The notes beneath the pieces are model-generated. The model saw only the letters and a list, made by a program, of their open reading frames with translations. It searched no databases and was not told where the DNA came from. The translations under genes were made by a program, and so were the position numbers. From the NCBI GenBank assembly GCA_029931535.1, contig JAQPZY010001581.1:4324501-4388500 (forward strand): a stretch of 64,000 nucleotides of DNA, read 5' to 3'. Source of the DNA: Margaritifera margaritifera (Eukaryota; Mollusca; Bivalvia; Unionida; Margaritiferidae). Positions 52,521 through 64,000 of the stretch are shown piece after piece. Position 1 is the first letter of the stretch. Each line of letters starts with the position of its first letter.

Positions 52521-55500
52521 GCCACTGTCTCCTAACCATATATTCATAAGCGCCTAGACGCTGTGATATACAATCATAGAAGGTCAATGTGTCAATTAAT
52601 GGGAGGTCTCTCTCTGTCTCTCTCTATCATTGAGTACCAATTTTCGTGTATTTTATTATTGCTGCAGTCCACGAATTTAAAGACCCAACAAGCAATGATC
52701 ATTTTGTGAAAATAATAGGGCCCCTTCCCCAATCCACGAATCTCAGTATCGACGAATAGCTCTTCTATCGTAATCCATGTAAATACGATTGTGTGAAAAT
52801 TCACTGGACTTCCAGCGCCAAGACCTAGTATAATGAATGGAGAAAACTTAGTCTTATATCATATAAAAGTGACAGAAAATTAAATCTTCTATTTGTGTTC
52901 TAAATCTTAGCTCTTTACTCCAACGGGTCTACTAAATTTTTGAGATGGAAAATGACCAATGAATTTTCACACAGTCGTTTTTACTTCAGTCGAGGGAATA
53001 TAACCATAGCGATGTCCGTCTGTCTCTTTATCCGTTCTTACATAAAGTGGTTTCCGCAAGATAACTTTGGTTTGCTGTGATATTTTTTTCTAACATCTCA
53101 TATGTGGCTTACCCATCGGTAGAGGCAGATGTCTAACGATTTGGGCGCGTTCCGGTAGAAGGTGAAGGTCATGAATTATCATTTCGATAATAGTATATCC
53201 TTTCAGCACGATAACTCAAGTTTCTTTGGCCACATTTTCATCACTCTTCAATGGTAGACTACAAATAGGCAGGAGCAAGTCCCCATTTATTCTTAGGCCG
53301 AGATATGAAAGCTCAAGGTTACTGGAGCTGACATTGTAATTTTATTTTTGTTTGCACCCGATAACTTGAGTTGCATGAATACACTTTTCATTAAACGTCT
53401 TAGGCTTAGGTTGTCTATACTTGGGCAGAGGCACCTATCTGTTGAGTCTCGAGCCCAGAGCCAAAGGTCACGGTCAAGGTCAGTTGAGCTAAATTTCTAA
53501 TAGTTGGTCCCAAATAATATCTACTTTCCTCACGTTTAATGGATCAAATTTCTATGAACTTCATAGTTTGCATTATGTTTGAGAAAGAGCAGTCCCTTGA
53601 TGAATATGTGATCCATAGACCAAAAGTTAGGGTCACTGGACACAAAATTGCAAAAATTATAATCAATTTAAATTTTTAGTTGCTACGGTCAGTCTGGGGG
53701 ATTAGCCATTCTTCTGATGGCTATATTTTGTAATCATCATTATCTTTAATACCAGAGTCCTGTTTCCAAGGTGAAAATATTTGATTTACCATGGTCTTGT
53801 TATTCTATCTCAATAAAAGGACAGATTCTTCAATAATTGAATTTTATTTAGAAACAATCCTAGAAAATATGTGATTTAATATTGACCTACTATTTGCAAA
53901 CACGCTTTTCTTCACAGAAACCTTGCATTGTATAAAGATTGTATTAGGTTTAAATAGCTTCAAGAAGACACTCGGATCGAAGCACGAGCTCGAAGGAAAA
54001 AGTGAAATCAAATAACAGCTTTTGTCGCGATGACGTCATATCAAAACTGTCCATAGAGGCGACTTCCCTGTCATAATTCTTCCGAAAGAATTCGGCTTTG
54101 CATAGATAGTCCTAATAAAAGATAGTTTATTAAGAGCAACTTTAATACGGTGGCATGCCAATAACACGTGAATATACTTCTCTATTACTTTAAAGGTCAA
54201 AATATGGGGGCTTCTATTTAAACTTATTTAAAAAATTTCTATACCTGGAAACCCAGTTTGACTGTTCTTAAAAAAATTATATTGCATAGTTTACGAATTA
54301 TTGCGTTTATAAGTGCGACCCTGAGAAAAGTTGGCGCAGATGTTACCTGACCCTGAGAAGTGTCTTAAAACTAAAACAAAGACCCAATAACTTAGAGATT
54401 ATAGTGTTAGGAATTTTGAAACATATAATAAAATGACCAGTGATTTGGTGGAAATTTGAAAACATTGAAACGACTAATGCTATGCCTGCTGCCAATCTGA
54501 TCATAGACAGATTTAGAGAAGAAAAGAAAACTTGATTGTTGACATTTGTTGGAAGATAATGTGTATTTGAATGCAGTAGAGCAATCTCGGCTTTTCTTGG
54601 GGTGTATTTTCTAAACGTTAAAATATGCGAGTCACAAAGAGAAAATAAAAACATCAAAATATATTTTTTTTCGAAATTAAACTTCAGTTCTTTGAGATGG
54701 TAAACGCACCACTCCATTCCCCTACTCCCCTTTAAATGTGGCACCTTACAGAAACTTTGGTTATGTTTTACTTGATATTTGCAGTTCTTATTTTTCCTTC
54801 TTTATTCAATAATGCAAAGGTTAAAATGAAGATATGTTTTAAATTTAAATTCCGCGACCCTATGAAAGGGGCGAATTATTTGTCAATATACTTCTTCTTC
54901 TCTAATTTTTTCCTCGATTGATTGCCTGAATTTTATGTCTAGAACCTTGTTCCACACTTTGTAGGATTTGTGATCATATCATAATGTGTAGTATGCTTTG
55001 AAGAAAATTTGGAATGAGCAGCATTCTTATAGCTGTTTATGTCATTTCCTGGTTGGACACATTATAATTGGTAGACCATATTTTCTTGCCTTTCTTCCTT
55101 TAGAAGTTTCAATTGAAAACAATTGCCCTTTTCTCTGTTTTTATTCAGAAGCTGTGACTGTATACTGCACAGAAACACTATTTTTTTTTTTAAATGACCG
55201 TTCCGTCAATACACCTCTACAGTAATAGATGGTCGGTATGTTCTGGAATGACGTCATACATAACAGCAAACTCAGCATACACCAAGGGAGGTAATGCCGT
55301 CGGTAATTTTGACAATCTAACTTTTCTTTGATTTAAGCGGGAATTAACAGAAATTCGTTGGGAATAATTTTTAACGGAGAGGCGGATTTTTACTTTACAA
55401 AAGAGTTTCTCATATCTGAGTTTTAAACACTGAAATAAACAAAAAAAAAAAAAAAAAAATTATGGTTGATAGTCAAAATTATTTTCATAATTTACGAATT

Positions 55501-56870
55501 TTGTATGCTCTATGTACCTTACCATGCCATATTCAATTTTTTTCTCCAAAATTTTTATTAGTCTGAGCAATATTTCGTTCTGCTAGATTTGCCATGATAT
55601 TTTTGTATCTCTTAGACTTACTCATCATATTATCGACGTCACTTATTATACTCTATTGTCCCATTAAGAATACTTCTTTGGCTGAAAGTGGCTCGTGAGT
55701 AATTCCCATACTGATATCTAACCTGTTTCTTTCTTTGTCATATACATTTGACCATCGCTAAATAAAACTTGCTCATATATCGAACAATCATAAAAAAATG
55801 CCCAGGGACCATACTTCAATCTATTTGGACCCATGTTCAGCATATCCAATTCGACATGTAGTATTTTGATGATTTCTATTGTATTAAGTGGGTTCTGTTC
55901 AAATGAGATACATTTCTTAGTGAAATGTTCCAGTTTTTTTATGCTTTTGATATGACAGTGTAACCGGTGTAGTATCTTTATTGTTGTTCTGAACGAGATG
56001 AATGTTATTGTATGCTGTTTCTTATTTCTCTCCATTTAATACTGTTTAAGTTATCACCCTTCGCTTAGTTTATACGTATCTGCATATAGTGCACTAAATT
56101 TCCTTGAAAACAAAAGACTTGTATTTTCTGACCCCACCCACTGGAGGATTTGTATTCAATTTACCTACTTTTGCTATAGTTAATAGGCGTCCTACATTAT
56201 CTACAATGTATCTGACAATTTAATATGTACATATTTAGATTTATTCTTCTATTTGTTCTGTCTTTGTAATTTCATTCATATTTTTCTTTCCCTCCTTGTT
56301 TGACATATGCTAATACGGAAACACACATAGACATGGTGTAAATGACAAATCTTCATTTGGGTATGTGGGTAGTTAAAGCAGAAATTGTTGTGTATACGAA
56401 GTATTTCATATTACTTTTTTATAACAAAGATTAAGCTGTTGCAAATATGTCGCAAGATTACGTTAATAAGTATCATTTTTTAGTTCTGCATTAAATTTTG
56501 TCCCTGAAAAGATATGAATTAGTATAACACATGATTTAGCTCAGACGAGAAGTGAATTTTTAAAAACACAACGTGTCCAATCGATTGTGCAGGCACATTA
56601 CCGCAATTGTAAAATCAATTAAAAACTAAATTTGGATATACCATATCTCACTATTTAATCAATCATATACTCTATCCTATTCAAATACAATCGGAAGCCT
56701 GCCAAACAATAGTGCTTTTAAATTAAACCGTTACCAGAAGGATTGCACTTATTTGGTATTCTATGCGTACAATTAGTGGTCGTTTTTGGCCTGCATTTTT
56801 CTCGCTATGTTTTCAACCCATAATTGTGTAGTCTAGAAGAACTTTAAAATGCACAGATAGACTGACGACA
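52521..56870. other. Host intergenic DNA, no gene seen
   Basis: AT-rich sequence with a poly-A run at about 55,440-55,460. ORFs up to 133 codons (54,343-54,744, minus) have no motif and are broken by low-complexity sequence. Confidence 0.5.
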
Positions 56871-57000
56871 TTAACCGTCTTTTCATTTCTGGAAGACCCC
56901 CATGTGTAGGTATGCCTCCCAGGTGGTTTACTCACCCCCTGCAAGAATTATTAAACTCTGACAAAATTCTGTACAGACAAATATTTGTTGACCCCCTCTA
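56871..57000. repeat. Diverged dispersed repeat, partner at 58,630-58,730
   Basis: CATTTCTGGAAGACCCCCATGT, GGTATGCCTCCCAGGTGGT and CACCCCCTGCAAGAA occur in the same order, with mismatches, at about 58,637-58,705. Confidence 0.5.
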
Positions 57001-57349
57001 CGGTCTATTCAGGAGACAAATAAGTTGTATACATGATCTTTGACGTACACATTTTGACCCATTCGGTTCCATAGAAACATGAGTAGATCTCTCTGCCGAA
57101 TGCGTACAATGTTGGAAATATGCCGTTTTCAAAAGCCTATTCTAAGCGTTTCAAAGTTTTTACTGCGTTATTTAGTCATACAAATAAAACAGGTCTATTC
57201 TTTAAATGAGAAAAAATCTTTACATCTTCATAATAAACTAGTACACGTTTACACAAAGGGCATGCAAATGTTGCTGACATTAGTAAGCATTTATTTATAT
57301 CACCCTCTCATCAAATATCTGTCACACATGTAATAATATGTGACCTAAT

Positions 57350-57558
57350 TTAGGGACCAGTCATTTAATCTTCGGTGGGGGGCTAGGATTATTTATAGCC
57401 AGGATATTGTTTTTCTTCTCTCTCAAAGATTATCTTTTTTTTTCAACTAGTATGATGGATAAAATTTTGTGTCTGTTTTACAAATCAGAGCAAGAGTATT
57501 GTTTTTCTAGGTTCATGGTTCCCCCTCTCCCCCCAAAAATTAAATGTTCGGTCTCCAT
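57350..57558. mobile_element. MITE with TTAGGGACCRGTC ends
   Basis: The left end TTTAGGGACCAGTCATTTAA plus a G-run is mirrored by the right end, a C-run plus AAATTAAATGTTCGGTCTCC. The fragments at 26,689 and 28,322 share the left end. Confidence 0.65.
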
Positions 57559-60500
57559 TGATTATGTTAAGGAATTTAGCATAATTTCTTAGGTTTTGAT
57601 TATCTGTATTACCAGAATTCCAGAAAAGAATGATTTATTTTGACAACGTCGTATTGACATACAGCCAACGAATGGTCAGCTAGTTGCAAGAAACACTGAA
57701 AATGCTTTCTGTGGATATGCATAACGAAATACACGGTTAGGATTTTGACCTGAGATCTTGTGTGTACGACGTAAGAGTTTTATTTTGTGTTGTTTCCACT
57801 GAAAATGTCGGAAAGAGTCCCTATTTCCTTTAAGTTTTATTTCGAACCTTGTCTGAATTAAATTATGTTTATTTTCTCATCTATGCGTGGTTAACCATGA
57901 ATAGTGTTCCGCTTGTTTCCAGCTTCACTAAGCTACAGTTTTGCAATAGTAAAGCTAAATGTTAGTGAGTTGGAAACTCGAATTTTAAACGAAACATAAA
58001 CGGATATACTCATTTAGCTTTGTTATGACTAACGATATCTTAATAACTGCAATAATTGCAGTATTATTTTCTACTTCTGAGAGTACTACTCTAATTGCCT
58101 TTAAAATTGAGTATTTACGGAACAAGTTCAGTTATGTTTCCAAGGTAATCTATCTATCTATCTACACCTTGCTCTTTGTGATAACGTGAACGTGTTTCCC
58201 TTTTCCGTATTTCTGTTAAGATTTGTATTTTTTTTTAACAATATTGCTCGGAAAATATTAAATATTTTACTGTCTGCTCCATAAATGTAAAGAGTACTAC
58301 ATTTTCATCTAAATCTTGTGGGTATTCTTTAATTACTAGAATTCAAGTGCATTTTTCGTCTTGTCGATAAACTTACCTGTTCACATCTCCTTTGGTTAGT
58401 TTTAACAGATTCATGCCTTCTGTTATTTCAGAAAGAAAATGTTGATACCGCGCCTTGAAAAAAACTTGATATAACATTGATTATGACTGTAAGTAATGAT
58501 TACACCTGTTTGTTATTATACTCGTAAAGTGAGTGGACGCTTTCAGCAAAAAAAATTTCTCTGTGTTTTCAACACAGAACAGTATATTCCAAAAGACGTC
58601 TAAAATCCTTGTTTAAATGACGCAATTGGCCTCCATTCTATTTCTGTAAGACCCCACTCGTTTGTATGCCTTCCTGGTGGTATATACACCCCCCTGCAAG
58701 AAGCTTCACCTAATGACGCTATAGTTGTAATAATATACCTCTGTTTCGGCCCCCAGTGTCACTTCCTTGACATACCGTCTTGTATTTTTGCTTTTGCTTC
58801 TGAAAGATTGCTTTGATTGGAAAAGGGCGTGCGTGCAACCTGAGCTACATTGTAATCCATGGCTACCAAGTCATATACAAAATCAGATAACATTCTGTGT
58901 CTTTAAGGCGATCGCTAGTTTTTGGATTCGGCACACCATTAAGAGTAAGTTTAAGGTGTGATTAATTCCTCATCAATTTATAAATAAGGCCTTCACCTGA
59001 AATTGTTGTTTTTCTTTTGTTACATAAGGCTGAAGATCTGTTATGAATGACACCCCGAAAGATTCATAAATCAACATATAAAGAACCACTATACCGTAAT
59101 CACGCACAACAAATGCATAAATATGGACTCATAAACTAACATATATATTTATTTATTGATATTACATGGTATGATTCTCTGTCTCAAACTTGATCTATAC
59201 GATATGCAAGAAATACACAACCATTTACTAATATGAAGAAAGTAAGGACAATCATTACCGTCATAGATCTCCTTGCAAGGTACATTCTGATGCTGAACGT
59301 TTCTTTAAGAATGACAATAAAGACATATAAGCGTAAAGGTTTTTTCCTCCTATATCGTTTACACGTGATTTCACATAGAAAATCATGCTATCGGAACCTC
59401 TGCAGTTGACTTGCTACCAATATCAATAAAATCAGTAACATATTTTACTACCTGTTGAATACGAGGACAAATCGCACAATATTGATGAAGGTAAGACAAC
59501 TGGGGCGTCAAGATCAACGGAAATATAAAAAGGGGGGGGGGCATAGGTGCCGATAGTGTTCAACTAGTGGTATATAAATCGGACAATGACTTTTAATCCT
59601 TCTAAATGGAATGGACTGATCGGAGGAGAGAGAGGATTGGGGGTGCCAGTGAAAGAACTTTATTACCATTATCGTTTTTATGAGTCAAAAACTGGTTTCC
59701 TAGGCAAGTTTATTACCACGTTTTTGGCACGCCTTGATCGCGCCACTATGACGACCGATAAGTACTCGTGGGGGGGGGGGGGGAGGGGAATTCATCCCAT
59801 TTACTTCAGTGGACCATTATTTATTGCTTTGCATGCCATATTTGAATAAATAACGAAATGCAAAAAAATGAGGGACGCTAAACAAGCACTTCTTTGTTTT
59901 CGTACTGTCATTTAGGAGGCGCCAGTTTTTTTCTTTCACAAACATTTTTATTTGTACATCATTTTCTGAAGGTAAAATGTTTGCGTAAAATGACTTTCTA
60001 AAGCTACATTTCATAGGCTTGCCAATGGGAAACAAGGATCACATGGATCACAAAATAATTGTCTGAAAATGACGGCAAGGAACATTACTGGGATTCAGAT
60101 TTCCTGTAGATGCAAGTAAACTTAAACTTCAAAATATTTAACGGTTGTCCGATAGTTATATACACAATTAGTTGTTTTAAAAACGTACCTTCACATATTC
60201 TTTACCTGATGCTAGGCTTGTGTTCGCTTGTTGTATCAAATTTACAGGGATTGTTCCAACTATTATTTTATTGATAAGGATGTCAGAAAATTTTCGCAGC
60301 GTGAGATGGACAGATTGATATTCAAATTGTCGGTAACATCTTCAAACTTATTTTTGTGAAAAACAACTCAACGATGATTTTCACGTTTTCATTTTGCTAG
60401 AGAGATAATGTCTGGAGATGAACATCCTTGTTGTTTACGATCAATATCTATGTTTCTGTTGAATGTTGCAGGCAGTCTGCAAGGTGAAGGACACATTGTG

Positions 60501-60719
60501 TTTTTGCTTCAGTTATAATATTCATGAAAGGAAATCAATTTTTTCCTTTTGCTGAATAAGAGATTCTTGTACATATTTAATATCTTTTTCATGATTCATG
60601 TATTGTTTTTTTTCAGTGTCCAGAGAAATAATCTTAAAGACATTTCGATACCGAATCTTCTGTTGTACATTAAATAAAGATTCAGCTACTATTCCTAAAC
60701 AGATGTCAATATCGACTTT
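57559..60719. other. Host intergenic DNA, no gene seen
   Basis: AT-rich with short G-runs at 59,531 and 59,770. The small ORFs (58,767; 59,586) have no recognisable features. Confidence 0.5.
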
Positions 60720-61575
60720 CCTCTAAAAGACTTATTGCGTATAGTTGGTCCAAATTAAAATGGTTCTGATTTGATACCAAATATGGCTGCCATGGCGACC
60801 ATTTTGAAAATCTTATTATCGGCATTCCTCTTGAAAGGATGGTCGTATTGACATGGGCTTTTCAATGAAAGATTTCATATAATGCTCAGTTGGTTCTAAA
60901 TGAAAAGGGTGTCCGTTAGACATCCAATGCGGCTCTGCCCATCTTGAAAATGTTATTATCGTTACTCGTCCTGAATATATGTTTATATCGACATGAGGTA
61001 TTCACTAAAAGACTTCCTATTAAGTCTATTTGAATTTGAATGAAAATGGTAGCCGTCAGAAATCCAATATGTCCGCCACGGCGGTCATCTTGAAAATCTT
61101 TTCATCGCTACTCTTCCTGAACGGATCTTCATATTTACATGGGGTATTCACTAAAATATTCTTACGATGTCTAGTTCTGATAAATAAAATCGTGCCGACC
61201 TGAGATCCAACATGGCCGCAATGACATTCATCTTGACAATTTTGTTATCGCAACTTATTCTGAATGGATTGTTGTATAGAAATGGGATTTTCACTAAAAG
61301 ACTTCTGACAACGTCTAGTTGGTTCTAAATTAAAACAGTGCTGATATGATATCCGATATGGCCGTCATAGTGGTAGTCTTGAAAATATTGTTTAGTTACT
61401 TCTTCTGAATGGATGGTGTAGTGCCACGGGGTTTTCACTAAGAGACTTCTTATTGTATATCTTGTTGGTCCTAAAAATGGTGCTGATAAGACCTCCAACA
61501 CGATATCCATGATGACTATCTTGAAACTGTCCTCTTTAAGGGATGGTCATATGGGCATATGGTTTTATTCATCAC
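60720..61575. repeat. Tandem repeat, about 144-bp unit, six copies
   Basis: Each unit has TTGGTYCTAAATKAAAAT, then a CCAATATGGCCGCCATGRCG-like core, CTTGAAAAT, TTATCG and CACTAAAAGACTTC. Unit starts fall near 60,745, 60,891, 61,028, 61,172, 61,318 and 61,462. Identity between units is moderate, so the array is old. Confidence 0.85.
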
Positions 61576-63053
61576 TATGCCAATGATTTGAAGGTCAACG
61601 GTCCCGACTTATGTTTTTATCTTTGAGGCTTGTAAGCTGATAAAACAAACAAGTATGAATGGATTTTTATCATTTAGCCCTGTTAAATATCTGAAGAAGA
61701 CCTTGAATGATACTACTTCAGTAACTTCGTTGCTCTTTACTCCCCCCAAACCCACCGCTATTTATAGATTTAACCAAACTTAGCATGTGGTTGTATTTTT
61801 CCGTTGTTTGAGACAAGTTCAATGATTTGTCTATGATATCAGATTCAAAGTCGAAGGCCATGATAAAGAATGGTGTACTGCACTTACAGGTATCTTGTGA
61901 ATATATTAAATTAAACATAAGAAAATTGTTTTGTTACCATATATGGCATGTTGGAGTGTCTCAAAAATATCAGCGATGGTTTCAACACTCTTGGATTCCT
62001 GGAAATTTCTTTCGGCCAGTAGATCATCATTCCCTATGAGAGACTCTTGTTTTCTGTTTCTAGTAGTGTAGAAGATTGGTGTCAGCATAATGCATCCACG
62101 CCGTTCAGTCGCGCGAATGGCAGAATCATTCACATGTAGTCTTTGCTTATTCTTCTCTATGAGCAAAAAACAGACACATAATGTACGTTTTAGAAAATGG
62201 ATCATCTATCTTTTGGGATGCTCCTGAATATGTTTCACTCTCTAGTGGACTTTCATTAGATTTTATGTAAGTAATGTCTGCATTGCCAGGAGTGCTAGTG
62301 CAAAAACATTCGAAATGAAATTATAACCAAGATGGTAAACTTTGCCTTAGTACCCCTTTTGTTGAAAGGCTGTCAACTCTTTGGTGTTCAATTCAATCAG
62401 AAGGACATTGTAATTTGTTGCCATAATCACTACACGAATAACATTCTGTCTTTTTGTATATTCCTTTGTTACATACCTCACGCTGTCGGTAATTAACTTC
62501 ATCCATTTCTAAAAGCAGCTTCTCACCCGGTCAAAGTTGTGTACTGATTTCTTCCATTGTTGTAATTTCTTTATGACATCTTCATAAATATTACATATAT
62601 CTGGAAGAGTTTTCGTTCGTACAACAAATTTGGGATCTGAACAGATCTTTCCTGTTCATGAGGTTAAATGGACTCTTAATAGCAGTTAGCAAATAATAGT
62701 TCATCTGTTCGGTAGATTACTTACTTAAACATTCAGGATATATTTCCAAGAACTTTCTGGGATAAAATGCAATTGCTGCTGATAAATTAAACTTTCGTTG
62801 GGTTTATATGACCTTTTGAGCGTAAATCTGACAAAATGATCTGTGACCATTGCTTTTTCACTCTGTTGAGCGTGATCGTCGATGTAGGATCATGACCATT
62901 AGTCACAAGACGTTATCCAGTCTTGATCTAGATCTGGGGAATATTGCATTAAAATATCTCCTGTAGTTCATACATTACAGCCAATACACACAGTTACATT
63001 TTCCCTTGCAATGACCTTGAACTTTGAGGTGACTGGTAATGACACATAGTATT

Positions 63054-63055
<2 letters not shown>
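61576..63055. other. Host intergenic DNA, no gene seen
   Basis: The minus-strand ORF 61,906-62,205 (99 codons) has no motif. No supported gene. Confidence 0.5.

Positions 63056-63135
<80 letters not shown>
63056..63135. repeat. (AT)n microsatellite
   Basis: About 40 AT units. Confidence 0.98.
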
Positions 63136-63722
<587 letters not shown>

Positions 63723-63732
63723 AAGCATTGCG

Positions 63733-63935
63733 GTATAATAAAAAGAACTTGGATTCAGATTAAGGCATTTTTGTATAACAAAAAAAAATTGGATTCAGAT
63801 TAAGGGATTTTGTTATAACAAAATGAACTTGGATTCAGATTAAGGCATTTTGTTATAACAAGAAAGAACTTGGATTCAGATTAAGGCATTTTGGTATAAC
63901 AAAAAGAACTTGGATTCAGAGTAAGACTGCATTTT
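63733..63935. repeat. Satellite-like tandem repeat, 40-41 bp unit, five copies
   Basis: The unit contains AACTTGGATTCAGATTAAGG and CATTTTGTTATAACAAAA. TTGGATTCAGA recurs at about 63,749, 63,789, 63,829, 63,870 and 63,910. Confidence 0.92.
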
Positions 63936-64000
63936 ATAAGATATGTAGACATGGAATTTTATTTCCTAATTATATAGATATGCGTAACAGTTTACCAGAA

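Noticed and set aside
52179..52535. 118-codon ORF at 52,179
   Set aside because: It lies mostly across the GC-rich hAT MITE and translates its non-coding sequence.
54343..54744. 133-codon minus-strand ORF
   Set aside because: No motif, no splice or promoter context, and composition of random AT-rich DNA.

Overview
The window joins a virus-like mobile element (about 1-18,600) to about 45 kb of AT-rich animal nuclear DNA. The left part is a Maverick/Polinton (adintovirus-like) element. It carries a protein-primed family B DNA polymerase, an A32/FtsK-type packaging ATPase, a retroviral-type integrase with a chromodomain, penton-like and hexon-like (double jelly-roll) capsid proteins, an adenain-like cysteine protease, and several small virion and accessory genes. 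The right part is non-coding, rich in tRNA-derived SINEs, fold-back elements, microsatellites and tandem arrays, and has one convincing host gene, an intronless TRAF-like (zinc finger, coiled coil, MATH) protein. BIR accessory genes, TRAF-like single-exon genes and this repeat style suggest a lophotrochozoan invertebrate, probably a bivalve mollusc. That assignment is an inference.

Element layout: a coiled-coil regulatory gene (200-820); a hidden minus-strand CCHC zinc-knuckle gene (1122-1667) divergent from polB (1799-5985); two BIR genes (5960-7083); an internally repeated F-box-like gene (7099-7701); a membrane-anchored accessory gene (7674-8599); then the virion block of ATPase, core-like small proteins, integrase, membrane protein, penton, pVI-like protein, major capsid protein, a Cys-rich conserved protein and protease (8730-16996). 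The right end has a polyQ gene (17182-17496) and a small Cys-rich gene (18072-18371). Most genes start about 46-62 bp after a TATA box that often lies inside the 3' end of the preceding gene.

The element is a relic. I count eight in-frame nonsense codons and about nine frameshifts, several at homopolymers. The ATPase, integrase, membrane protein and pVI-like genes remain open.

The most unusual signal concerns the three terminal genes. Each ends, 28-48 nt after its stop codon, in a 16-nt stem-loop that looks like the replication-dependent histone mRNA 3' end, followed 11-12 nt later by a purine-rich block like the U7 snRNA target. The promoters of the two outermost genes carry perfect TGACGTCA (CRE/ATF) palindromes, and the polyQ protein has an IxCxE motif (a variant of LxCxE). 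Together these suggest S-phase-linked regulatory genes at both ends of the element, comparable in position with adenovirus early genes.

Host part: repeat-rich DNA (18.6-32.7 kb); a tandem array of about 2.1-kb units (32.76-41.03 kb, four units plus degenerate remnants to 42.12 kb); the TRAF-like gene (45,444-46,436) with an upstream CCAAT-rich region; fold-back and hAT-type MITEs (48-52.5 kb); a mostly featureless stretch (52.6-60.7 kb); a roughly 144-bp tandem array (60.72-61.57 kb); and AT/CT microsatellites with a 40-bp satellite at the right edge.
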